Assembly: GCA_001464385.1 (NCBI GenBank) | Contig: LNFB01000039.1 | Span: 1 to 40,121, forward strand | Origin: Deltaproteobacteria bacterium Ga0077550 | GTDB lineage: Bacteria > Myxococcota_A > Polyangia > Nannocystales > Nannocystaceae | Length of the DNA stretch: 40,121 nucleotides | Direction: 5' to 3' | Part shown: positions 1 to 8,369 of the stretch, piece by piece | How positions within the stretch are numbered: position 1 is the first letter of the stretch | How the letters are laid out: each line of letters begins with the position of its first letter | Notes under the pieces: generated by a model | Databases searched by the model: none | What the model was told of the DNA's origin: nothing | Seen by the model: only the letters and a program-made list of their open reading frames with translations | Made by a program: the position numbers and the translations under genes

Positions 1-368
1 CGGTCGTTCCAGATGATCTGGCTGGGCGTCGATGGGATCCACTGGAGCATGCAGCCCTGCTGCCAGCTCCAGGCCGACGAACTGCCGAGCTCGATCCACC
101 GGTCGCCTTCCGCGAGGTCGATCATTCCGAGGCCGATGACGTCCGACGCGGCGGGCGTGCGGCCTTCGAAGTCGACCGCCATGCCCAGCACATATCGATT
201 GGTGGGATCGAACTCGAGCTTGTCGTAATACCCGAACCAATGGTGCCGGGGACCGCTCGTGATCCGCCGCGCCGGCGGGATCGGAAACGACCAATCGTCC
301 TCGGCGGCGCAGCCGGGCAACGCCGCCAGCGCGCCGGCGCCAGCGAGAAAGGAGCGACGCGTGTGCAT
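1..368 (-). CDS. Tat-exported beta-propeller-like protein, 3' part outside window
   Basis: Reading the minus strand from an ATG at 368 gives an open frame of 122 residues that leaves the window at base 1, so the C-terminal part is missing. The N-terminus is a twin-arginine signal (TRRSFLAGAGALAALPGC) and the final LPGC could also serve as a lipobox, so the product is probably exported folded and perhaps lipid-anchored. The visible mature part has HHWFGYYDKLEFDPTNRYV and WQQGCMLQW followed by IIWND. This pattern I associate with WD40/oligogalacturonate-lyase-like propellers annotated in planctomycetes and related bacteria; that assignment is from memory and no catalytic site is visible. The gene lies 17 nt after the IgGFc-like gene and has a good ribosome binding site, so it is probably its co-transcribed partner. 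Confidence 0.75.
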   Translation of the reverse strand, partial: MHTRRSFLAGAGALAALPGCAAEDDWSFPIPPARRITSGPRHHWFGYYDKLEFDPTNRYVLGMAVDFEGRTPAASDVIGLGMIDLAEGDRWIELGSSSAWSWQQGCMLQWIPSTPSQIIWND

Positions 369-375
369 GGAGGGT

Positions 376-380
376 CTCCT
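376..380 (-). promoter_or_regulatory. Ribosome binding site of the Tat-signal gene
   Basis: The minus strand reads AGGAG here, 7 nt before the ATG at 368. It lies between the stop codon of the upstream gene (386-388) and this start. It supports the choice of 368 as the start and suggests independent translation initiation within a shared transcript. Confidence 0.6.
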
Positions 381-385
381 GCCTC

Positions 386-2149
386 TCACGGGATGTAGAT
401 GGGGTCGGACTTCATGCCCCCGGGATAGGCATACGAGGAATAGCAAGCGGTCGTCGAGTCGGGGTTCACCTGGATGCAGGCGGGGTCGTACTCCTCGAGG
501 CTGTAGCCGACCTGCACGATGCCGAAGGCGACGGCGCTCTCGATGACGTGGGCGCCGTCTTCGATGTCCTTCGTCGCCACCTCGAATTCCTCGATCGGTT
601 CGAACAGGGCCTCGTCGATCGGCTCCCCATCCAGGAGGACTTCGGCGCCCCCCTGGGGACGGATGATCTGCACGTAGTTGTACGCGAAGGCCACCGCCGT
701 CGCGAAGACATAGCGCTCGAGGAACTGCTCGGTCGGCACCATCTGGTACATCGCGGAGTCGCCGAACGGCGCGAACCCGTCCTCGGTCGGCTCTGGGAGG
801 CCGGGCCCAGCAGGATCGGAACCGGAGTGCCGGCTCTCCAGGTACTGCACCGGCATGAATACGCCGTTGTCGCTGCGGAAGACGACGTTGGTCCCGGACG
901 GCACCGCGATCTCCTGGAAGTCGCCGCGCTTCTCGAGAACGATGGTCCCCACGTCCTGCGGTGGGTCGATCGTGACCTCCACCCCATCGGTCCCCCCGTA
1001 GATTCGCCACCAGTGGCGCTCGTTGCCTCGTACGGGCGAATGCACCCCGACGTAGGTGTTTCCCCAGTACTCGAGGGGGATGGCCATCTCCTGCAGCGGG
1101 TCGCAGAATCCGACCGGGTACACATCGAGGTCGCGGGTCGGCACACGTCCGCACCCGACCCCCGCGGTCACCCAGATCGGCTTGTCTGCCTTCACCACCA
1201 TGCCGGATACGTCGCGCGCCGGGACGAGTTCGACCTCGCTCCCCGAGGCCGCGATGCGCACCGTGTCGAAGCGGTTCATCTTCAGCGTGCCCTTGCCGCC
1301 GGCGGGCACGAATGGCACCGGCAAACCGTTGCCTGCAGTGTCGACCGGGGGATACCACTCCAGCGTCGTGAAGTTCTCGAGCGCAACCACCTCGACGTAG
1401 CTGGGTTCACCCGCCTGCAGCCTGACGTTCGGCCCATAGGACACCGCGACGTACTCACGGCGCAGTGAACTCTCCGGCAGCAGCATCGACGAGTCGTTGC
1501 CGTTCGACGCGGCGTACGGTGCGTGGTGATAGGCGACGATCGGCACATCGCTCTGCGCGCGGTACGTGCCTCCCGTGCGAAACATCGAAGTGTCCCCCAG
1601 GACGAAGTTGGAGGTCAGGATGAAGACGTGGGACTGCAGGGGCTCGAGCTCGATCTCCTCGACGACCTGCTCCTGGTTCTGGCCCTCGAGCGTCTGGTAC
1701 AGGGTGATCCGCGCGTTCACGGAGCTGTTCGGGTTGGCCACGACGAGGCCATCCTCGACGTCCTGCCCCGGGTGCAGCTGACGGTTCGCGATGAACGAAC
1801 AGCCCGCCGAAGACGGCAGGTCATCCACCGAGTCGCAGAGGCCAAGGCACTGATCCGCCGTGCAGTTGTCGTCGACACAGGGGGTGCACGTCGTCTGACT
1901 GGGGCACGGTTCGAGGACCCATCCCTTCCCAGTCGGCGCGCAGCGCTCCAGCGCGGCGGCGCTCTCGCAGCGGATCTCGCCCGGTACGCACTCGATGACC
2001 GGTGGGCCCGTGGTGACCGCGGTCTCGCCACTCCCCGTGCTCACCCCCGTCGAAGCTGTCTCCTCGTCTCCGGTGGCACTCCCGTCATCCGAGCAGCTCG
2101 GGAGCGAAGACAGAGCGGCGGCGAGTACGGCAGGAGTAAGGGTCTTCAT
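386..2149 (-). CDS. IgGFc-binding-like surface lipoprotein
   Basis: This is a 587-residue protein. I start it at the ATG at 2149 because it gives a lipoprotein-type signal (MKTLTPAVLAAALSSLPSC); the frame is open further upstream but that extension lacks signal character. After the cysteine comes a Ser/Thr/Gly-rich linker to about residue 48, then a short cysteine-rich segment (about 55-115), then a long beta-rich region. The beta-rich region resembles the N-terminal domain of IgGFc-binding proteins (for example the NPNSSVNARITLYQ and VPIVAYHHAPYA segments). Bacterial members are common in myxobacteria and their ligand is unknown, so immunoglobulin binding should not be assumed. The product is probably a surface adhesin-like lipoprotein. 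It sits between the tandem sulfatase-fold genes and the Tat-signal gene on the same strand. The lipobox has Pro at -2, which is not ideal. Confidence 0.75.
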   Translation of the reverse strand: MKTLTPAVLAAALSSLPSCSDDGSATGDEETASTGVSTGSGETAVTTGPPVIECVPGEIRCESAAALERCAPTGKGWVLEPCPSQTTCTPCVDDNCTADQCLGLCDSVDDLPSSAGCSFIANRQLHPGQDVEDGLVVANPNSSVNARITLYQTLEGQNQEQVVEEIELEPLQSHVFILTSNFVLGDTSMFRTGGTYRAQSDVPIVAYHHAPYAASNGNDSSMLLPESSLRREYVAVSYGPNVRLQAGEPSYVEVVALENFTTLEWYPPVDTAGNGLPVPFVPAGGKGTLKMNRFDTVRIAASGSEVELVPARDVSGMVVKADKPIWVTAGVGCGRVPTRDLDVYPVGFCDPLQEMAIPLEYWGNTYVGVHSPVRGNERHWWRIYGGTDGVEVTIDPPQDVGTIVLEKRGDFQEIAVPSGTNVVFRSDNGVFMPVQYLESRHSGSDPAGPGLPEPTEDGFAPFGDSAMYQMVPTEQFLERYVFATAVAFAYNYVQIIRPQGGAEVLLDGEPIDEALFEPIEEFEVATKDIEDGAHVIESAVAFGIVQVGYSLEEYDPACIQVNPDSTTACYSSYAYPGGMKSDPIYIP

Positions 2150-2255
2150 TGCGAAATCTGCTCCGAGGAGCCGGCGTCGATCGTGGCACGAGGCATCTCG
2201 TGTGTCCACGCGCATGTCGCCCGCGCCCGCGACCTAGGGCGCTCGTACCCGGCTT

Positions 2256-2270
2256 GCGCGCGATGCGCGC
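2256..2270 (-). terminator. Short GC hairpin just after a sulfatase-fold gene
   Basis: A perfect 6-bp GCGCGC stem with a 3-nt loop lies immediately downstream of the stop codon at 2271-2273. There is no U-tract on the minus strand, so it may only slow RNA polymerase or stabilise the 3' end, or it may be a chance product of high GC. Confidence 0.25.
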
Positions 2271-5204
2271 CTACTCGCCGCTGCGCTTCTTCCTCGCGCG
2301 GTCCCTGATCTTCTCGACGGCCTTGCGCGCCTCGACCCGCGTGTCGGCGTTCCTGTCCTTGGTCCTGATGCGCTCGAGCAGCGGGATGGCTTTCTCGGTG
2401 CCGAAGTCGCGAAGGTGACGCACCACCAGCGTCGTCATCGCCACGTCCTGGGACACCTGATCGAGGTCCGGCAAGGCGGCGTCGCCAGCGACTGCGGTGA
2501 GCGCCGCGGCGGCTTCGCGGCGCACGCGAACGTCCTCGTCCGCTGCGAGGAGACGTGCACGGATGGTGTCGTAGGCGGAGGGCGGCGCTGTGCTGCCCAG
2601 CACACGGACTGCGGCCGCTCGGACGCGCGGGCTCGCGTGCCCGACGAGTGCGGTCGCCCAGCTCCCGATCGACGCGGTCGCGTCGCTGGTCCCCTCGAGG
2701 CCGGCCGCGTTCTCGAGCACCAGGACCAGCGTGTGGTCCGGCGTCTGCCCCCCTTGGACGGACTGTTCGAGCATCGCGGCGAGCGGCGCGGCGAACTGCT
2801 CGGCGGGCTTCGACCACCCGGACACGAGGCGCAGCCACGGATCCCAGCTCGCCGCGTCGCCCGCGGTCGCGTAGTGGCTCAGCCGGCCGGCGACGAGTTC
2901 GACTGCGAACGCGGCCTGTCCCTGACGTGCGAGCGCCGCGGCCACCTCCAACTCGACCGGCGCTCCCGCGATCTCCTCCAGCCACGCGGTCACCAGCGGG
3001 GTCATCGTCTTGGGCGCCCACCTGAGCAGGTAGCGGATCAGCAGCAGCCGAACCGCCGGGTCGTCAGCCTCCTCGAAGATCTCGCCGCAGCGGGCCACGA
3101 GGTCGGGCTCGGGCTTGATCGAGACCAGTCGCGCCAGCAGCGGCAGCGCAGACCCGGGCGCGTCGGGGTCGAGCTCCTTCAGGTGGGCGCGCAGGAGATC
3201 CAGCGTCGCCGCGTCGTCGAGCTCCTCCTTGGCCACCCGCGGCTTGAACTCCACCAACCGCTGGATGAGCATGCGGTCGATCTCCCCGTCCGGGCTGTGC
3301 AGATCGACGAGCTCGTCGGGGTCGTTCGCGACGTCGAAGCGGTACGCGACGTCGACCCCCTTCTCGTAGATGAGCTTGTCCCGACCGACGATGACGCCCA
3401 ACGTGGTGGCCTTGTTGTTCTCGAAGTAGTAGGCGCGGTCGGGCTGCTGCGGCTCCTCGATCAACAAGGGGACGAGCGATCGACCGCGATCGCCAGGGGC
3501 CGCCGTCGCGCCCAGCAGATCCAACAGCGTCGGGGCGAAGTCGATGGTCCCGACGGTCTCGTCGATGACCTTGCCCGCGTGTCCGGGGATCTCGATCGCG
3601 AACGGCACGCGGATATCCTCCTCGAAGGTGGTCGGGCCGTGGAGCATCACCCCGTGGTCCCCCAGGCCCTCGCCGTGATCGGCGAGGAACACGACCATCG
3701 TGCGGTCACGCAGGCCGAGCCGCTCGAGTCCGTCGAGGAGCTCGCCCATCTGCCGGTCGAGGTAGCGCAGCGACCTGCGATAGTTCTGCACCCGGCCGCG
3801 CCCGGTGAGCACCCTGCCGTCGAACCCCGGCATGTGCACGGTGTAGAGGTGGAGGAAGAGCGCGGTCTGGCGGTCGCGACGCGCCTCGAGCAGCTCGAGC
3901 GCCTGCGGGATCGCGGTGTCGGTCGTCGGGTTCTCGTAGACCCGCACCTCGCCGAAGCCGTCGAAGAGCGCTGCGACGGGCGGGTACTTCGCCGGCATGA
4001 AGTAGCGGTGCACCACCGCGACCGGATCGAGGCCGAGGAGCTCGAGGCGCTGCCCGAGCGGGACGCCGTTCGTGATCGGATCGTCGCTGGCCTCGATCGA
4101 GCGGAACATCGTCGGCATCGCGCGCTTGGTCTCGGTCGCGGCCGAGTACGCGTGGCGGAAGCGGTAGGTGCCTTCGAGCCAGGCGTCGAGTCGCGGCGTG
4201 TCCCCGGGCCCCGCGAACGCCGTGCCCTCGGGCGGCCGTGCCGGTGGCAGCGCATCCGCCCGCAGGGTGTCGGCGACGACGAAGACGACGTTCATCGACG
4301 GCTTGCGCTCGAAGTCGTCGGTGTTGGTCGAGGGCGCCTCGCCCGTGTACCGACCGGCGTGCACGTCCAGATCGGCCAGCACGTAGTACAGCGGGGTCCA
4401 GGCGCGCTCCGGCATCGCGTGGCGGATCCAGTCCGCAGCGACCGGGGCGCGCAGCAAGAGCCCCGCGCGGACGTAGGGCGACATCCGGAACCAGCTGAGC
4501 GGCGCAGTGAGCACGGCGAAGAGCCCGACCGCGAGCGCGATCCATGCCCCCGCTCCAGGCCTCGGCCCCGACCACCTCGCGATCCGGCGCCACGCCAGGC
4601 ACAGCGCCGCCCCCGAGCCGAGCGCCTGCAGGAACATGTGGAACTCGGGGTAGAGGCCAGGGGCGACCTCGTGATCGGCGATCGCGAGCGCAACGACGGC
4701 GGCGAGCAGCGCGGCCTCGCGGCGACGCCCGCGGAGGTCAGCGTCGGCCGAGCCCTCGGCGCCGCCGGAACCCCACGACAACAGGAGCAGCACGGGGGCA
4801 CACGCGAGCGCGCCCAGCAGTGGCAGCCACGCCACCAGCGGCGCGAAGGACTGCTCCGAGATCCAGCCGCCGACGATGAGGTTGCCGCCCGCGACCACCA
4901 GCGCGTGCCCGAGGGGCGCCACGGCAAGCACACCCGCGAGCAGCGCTCGACGCCGCGCGCCACCCACGAGTCGCTCCGGCAGCAGGCGGACCAGCCCCGT
5001 CGCCCCCGCGCCGAGGACGAGGGCGAGTAGCGCGAGCAGGATGTGCCCGCTCCACAGGGTCCATTCGGCCGACCAGCGCAGCTCGGACTGCCCGAGCAAC
5101 ACCATGCGGACGCGCTCGATCGCGAAGCCGAGCGTGCCTGTGGCGGCCACGGCCAGCGCCCACCGCGTCACCGGGATGGGAATCGCGTTCCACCGATGCG
5201 CCAT
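2271..5204 (-). CDS. Membrane-anchored sulfatase/phosphotransferase-fold enzyme with HEAT-like C-terminus (copy 1)
   Basis: This 977-residue protein has about seven hydrophobic segments between residues 14 and 240. A catalytic domain of the alkaline phosphatase/sulfatase superfamily follows (about 300-640), then an alpha-helical tail (about 650-977) whose Arg/Ala-rich units (VRVRREAAAALTAVAGD and similar) look like HEAT repeats. Metal-site motifs are visible: VADTLRAD with Asp312, and ADHGEGLGDHG with Asp509-His510. At the nucleophile position, where formylglycine sulfatases have Cys or Ser, this protein has Thr359 (TETKRAMPTMF). That suggests a phosphoethanolamine- or phosphoglycerol-transferase-like chemistry (as in EptA or LtaS) rather than sulfate ester hydrolysis; the inference rests on my hand alignment. 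A close paralog lies 49 nt upstream on the same strand. Probable role: modification of an envelope lipid or glycan on the outer side of the inner membrane. Confidence 0.8.
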   Translation of the reverse strand: MAHRWNAIPIPVTRWALAVAATGTLGFAIERVRMVLLGQSELRWSAEWTLWSGHILLALLALVLGAGATGLVRLLPERLVGGARRRALLAGVLAVAPLGHALVVAGGNLIVGGWISEQSFAPLVAWLPLLGALACAPVLLLLSWGSGGAEGSADADLRGRRREAALLAAVVALAIADHEVAPGLYPEFHMFLQALGSGAALCLAWRRIARWSGPRPGAGAWIALAVGLFAVLTAPLSWFRMSPYVRAGLLLRAPVAADWIRHAMPERAWTPLYYVLADLDVHAGRYTGEAPSTNTDDFERKPSMNVVFVVADTLRADALPPARPPEGTAFAGPGDTPRLDAWLEGTYRFRHAYSAATETKRAMPTMFRSIEASDDPITNGVPLGQRLELLGLDPVAVVHRYFMPAKYPPVAALFDGFGEVRVYENPTTDTAIPQALELLEARRDRQTALFLHLYTVHMPGFDGRVLTGRGRVQNYRRSLRYLDRQMGELLDGLERLGLRDRTMVVFLADHGEGLGDHGVMLHGPTTFEEDIRVPFAIEIPGHAGKVIDETVGTIDFAPTLLDLLGATAAPGDRGRSLVPLLIEEPQQPDRAYYFENNKATTLGVIVGRDKLIYEKGVDVAYRFDVANDPDELVDLHSPDGEIDRMLIQRLVEFKPRVAKEELDDAATLDLLRAHLKELDPDAPGSALPLLARLVSIKPEPDLVARCGEIFEEADDPAVRLLLIRYLLRWAPKTMTPLVTAWLEEIAGAPVELEVAAALARQGQAAFAVELVAGRLSHYATAGDAASWDPWLRLVSGWSKPAEQFAAPLAAMLEQSVQGGQTPDHTLVLVLENAAGLEGTSDATASIGSWATALVGHASPRVRAAAVRVLGSTAPPSAYDTIRARLLAADEDVRVRREAAAALTAVAGDAALPDLDQVSQDVAMTTLVVRHLRDFGTEKAIPLLERIRTKDRNADTRVEARKAVEKIRDRARKKRSGE

Positions 5205-5253
5205 GAGAGGGGCCGGAGGTTGTCACAGGACCGCCACCGCCGCAACGCGGGCG

Positions 5254-8200
5254 TCACGGGGCGGCGTCGCCCTCGGCGCCCGCGCGCGGGGCCTTCTTGC
5301 GGCCCGGCTGCTTTGCGGGCGGCTTTGCGGGCTTCTTCGCGAGCTTCTTCTCGATGGCGTCGGCGGCCTTCCCGGCCTCGCGCCGGAGATAGCCGTTGTA
5401 GTGCTCCTTCTGGATCTTGCGCAGGAACGGGACGACGCCGGCGGTCCCGATCGTCCGGAGATTCCGGACGGCGAACGTGGTCATGTCGTTGTCCTCCGCG
5501 AGCTCGATCAGATCGGCGATTGCGCCCTCGCCCGCCAGCCGGGTGAACGTGGTCGCCGACTCGCGACGCACACGCAGGTCCTCCTTGCGATCGAGCATGC
5601 GCGCGCGCGCGAGCGGGACGGCGTCCTTGTCGTCGAACTGACCCAGGACACGCATCGCCGAGGTCCGGATCCGAGGATCTGCGTGGTCCAGCAACCGTCG
5701 CGCGACCGAGACCAGCTCGACGCGCGCCTCCGCATGGGCCGCAGTCGGGGTGGCTGGCTTGGCCTTGCCCTTCGCCTTGGTCCCGAGGTCGAGATCCGCG
5801 GCGTTGTTCAGGACGAGCTCGAGCACGGAGATCGGGACCTCGACGCCGCCCGTCTGCGACCTCGCGAGCATCGCCGTCAGCGGCCCGACGAAGTCGGCCA
5901 TCGGCTTGGGCCACGGGGACACGAGGCGCAGCCAGGGCTCCCACGTCGCCGGCGCCCCGGTGCGCGCCCAGTGCTCGATGCGGCCCGCGATCATCGTGGG
6001 GGCGAACGCCGCCTGCCCCTGCTGAGACAGCGCGGTCACGACCTCGAGTTCCTCGGGGGTGTCGGCGATGGACTCGAACCACGCGACGACGCGCGGGGTC
6101 ATCGTCTTCGGTGCGCGGGCCAGGAGGTGTCGGGCGATGAGCAGCCGAACATCCCGCGTGCCCCCCTCGAACAGCGCGGCGCAGCGCCGGACGAGGTCGC
6201 GCTCGGGGCGGAGCGCGACGAGCTGGATCAACAGCGGCAGCGCAGCGCCCGGCTCCGCGGGATCGACCTCGCCCAGGCGCTCGCGGAGCAGCGCGAGCAC
6301 ACCATCTTGCTCGAGTTCTTCCGCGACGATCGACGGACGGTACGCGACGAGCGTCCGCAGCAGCGCCGCGTCCAGCTCGCCCTCGGCGGTGTAGACGTCG
6401 AGCTTCTCGTCGGGATCCTCGCCGATGTCGAACCGGTGGACGACGTCGATGTCGCTCTCGTAGATCAGCTTGTCGCGCGCCACGACGACGCCGACGGTGT
6501 CGTTGTCCGCGGCCTCGAAGAAGTAGGGCCGCTGGGGCTCCTGCGGCTCCGAGACGAACAGCGGGACGAGCGAGCGGCCGCGATCGCTGGCGTTCGGCGG
6601 CGCCCCCAGCAGGTCGACCAGCGTCGGCGCGAGATCGATGGTGCCCACCGTTTCCTCGAGGACCCGGCCCGATGTGCCTGGGATCGCGAATGCGAACGGC
6701 ACGCCGATGTCCTCCTCGAAGACGTTCGGCCCGTGGAGCATCTGCCCGTGATCGCCGAGCCCCTCCCCATGATCGGAGGTCAGCACGACGATCGTGTCGT
6801 CGTCGACGCCGATCTCGCCGAGCCCGTCGAGCAACGCACCGAACTGCGCGTCCAGGTACCGCAGCGACCGCTGGTAGCGCTCGACCCGGCCGCCGTCTTT
6901 CGCCCCGAGCATGGCGCCGTCGAAGCCGGGGTCGTGCATGTTGTAGAGGTGCAACCAGACGAAGAACTGCTGGTCACCGAACGAGCGGATGAGCTCGAGC
7001 GTCCTCGGCACCGCCTGGCTGCTGTCGAGCTTCTCGTAGACCGAGACGTCCTCGCCGAATCCGTCCATCAGCGCGGCGATCTGGGGGAACTTCTCTGCGA
7101 TGAAGAAGGTGTTCACCACGGCACCGGGCCGCAGCCCCAGCGCCTCCATCCGCAGCCCCAGCGTCACGCCGCTGTTCAGCGGATCGTCGCCGGCGCGGAT
7201 CGACCGGAACATCGTGGGCATGGCGCGGTGCGTCTTGGTCGAGGTCGAATACGCGTACCGGAACCGGTAGGCCCCCTCCATCCAGGCGTCGAGCCTCGGC
7301 GTGTCGCCGGGCTGCGCGAATGGCATTCCGGCCTCGGGACGCGCCGGCGGCAGCGCGTCCGCGCGCAGGGTGTCCACCACGACGAGCACGATGTTGCGTC
7401 GACCTCGCCCCTCGAACGTGACGGCCGCCGGCGCCTGCTCGCTGGGCGCGTAGGTGCCAGCGCCCACGTCGAGGGAGGCGAGCATGTCGTGCAGCAGCCG
7501 CTTCGCCCGCTGCGGCATCGCGTTGCGGATCCAGTCGCGCGCCATCGCGGAGCGCAGCACCAACGCCGAGCGCGTCGTGCTGGACATCGCGGCCCAGCTC
7601 GCGGGCCCTGCGACGCAGACCAACGCCGTCGCGGTCGCGAACACCCACGCGCGCGACGACCACCGCGGCTCGGAGCGCAGCCAGCGTGCCGCCGCGATGA
7701 TCGAGACCCCCGCCATCGCCACGTGCAGCATCATGTGGAACGGCGCGTAGATCCCCGGCGCGACGCGGTGATCGGCGACCCCGAGCACCAGGACCCCGAG
7801 CGCGAGCGCCCCGGTCATCCACTGCTGCCGCCGCGACGCGGGCGCCACCGAGAACGCCAGGGCGAACGCGAGGGGCAGCGCCACGACTGCCAGGACCAGC
7901 GGAAAGACGGCCACCAACGGGGCGAACCACTGCTCGGAGATCCATGCACCCGACGCGAGCTCGCGGCCGACCCATCGCAGCGGCCACGCACCCACCGCGA
8001 GCGCCACGCACGACGGCGCGACGATCCGGCCGAGCCACCCGTCACGCCGCGCGGTCGGGAGGGCTCGACCGCAGAGCCACGCCACGGACCCGACGAGCAG
8101 CACGATCGACGCGAGCGTTGCGTGACCGCCCCACAGCGTCCATTCCTGGGCGACGCTCATCGCGGTGGCAGACGCCCCGACGACCGCGATGCGCACCCGA

Positions 8201-8295
8201 TCGATCGCGAACGTCGTCGTCGCCGCGAGGAACGCCGCGAGCCCCCAGCGACGCCATCCGACCCAGCGTTGCGTCCATCGCGAACCCTGCCCCAT
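5254..8295 (-). CDS. Membrane-anchored sulfatase/phosphotransferase-fold enzyme with HEAT-like C-terminus (copy 2)
   Basis: This 1013-residue protein is collinear with its downstream neighbour along its length: N-terminal membrane segments (about 15-235), a sulfatase-superfamily domain (about 298-640) and a HEAT-like tail. The two share exact strings such as RAMPTMFRSI, GDTPRLDAW and DRGRSLVPL. Metal-site residues are Asp308 (VVDTLRAD) and Asp508-His509 (SDHGEGLGDHG). The nucleophile position is Thr355 (TSTKTHRAMPTMF), again neither Cys nor Ser. The C-terminus adds a Lys/Pro/Ala-rich tail of about 35 residues (KKPAKPPAKQPGRKKAP) that copy 1 lacks; such tails often bind anionic polymers or are simply disordered. 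The tandem arrangement points to local duplication followed by divergence, possibly with different donors or acceptors. Confidence 0.8.
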   Translation of the reverse strand: MGQGSRWTQRWVGWRRWGLAAFLAATTTFAIDRVRIAVVGASATAMSVAQEWTLWGGHATLASIVLLVGSVAWLCGRALPTARRDGWLGRIVAPSCVALAVGAWPLRWVGRELASGAWISEQWFAPLVAVFPLVLAVVALPLAFALAFSVAPASRRQQWMTGALALGVLVLGVADHRVAPGIYAPFHMMLHVAMAGVSIIAAARWLRSEPRWSSRAWVFATATALVCVAGPASWAAMSSTTRSALVLRSAMARDWIRNAMPQRAKRLLHDMLASLDVGAGTYAPSEQAPAAVTFEGRGRRNIVLVVVDTLRADALPPARPEAGMPFAQPGDTPRLDAWMEGAYRFRYAYSTSTKTHRAMPTMFRSIRAGDDPLNSGVTLGLRMEALGLRPGAVVNTFFIAEKFPQIAALMDGFGEDVSVYEKLDSSQAVPRTLELIRSFGDQQFFVWLHLYNMHDPGFDGAMLGAKDGGRVERYQRSLRYLDAQFGALLDGLGEIGVDDDTIVVLTSDHGEGLGDHGQMLHGPNVFEEDIGVPFAFAIPGTSGRVLEETVGTIDLAPTLVDLLGAPPNASDRGRSLVPLFVSEPQEPQRPYFFEAADNDTVGVVVARDKLIYESDIDVVHRFDIGEDPDEKLDVYTAEGELDAALLRTLVAYRPSIVAEELEQDGVLALLRERLGEVDPAEPGAALPLLIQLVALRPERDLVRRCAALFEGGTRDVRLLIARHLLARAPKTMTPRVVAWFESIADTPEELEVVTALSQQGQAAFAPTMIAGRIEHWARTGAPATWEPWLRLVSPWPKPMADFVGPLTAMLARSQTGGVEVPISVLELVLNNAADLDLGTKAKGKAKPATPTAAHAEARVELVSVARRLLDHADPRIRTSAMRVLGQFDDKDAVPLARARMLDRKEDLRVRRESATTFTRLAGEGAIADLIELAEDNDMTTFAVRNLRTIGTAGVVPFLRKIQKEHYNGYLRREAGKAADAIEKKLAKKPAKPPAKQPGRKKAPRAGAEGDAAP

Positions 8296-8369
8296 CGACC
8301 GGGCGAGCTTGTCACAGCGGGGTCACGACTGCAAACCCGCGATCGCGGCCGCCGACGGGCGGCGCCGCG

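Noticed and set aside
386..2149. Literal immunoglobulin-binding function for the IgGFc-like protein
   Set aside because: The name comes from a mammalian protein; bacterial members in soil myxobacteria have no known immunoglobulin ligand.
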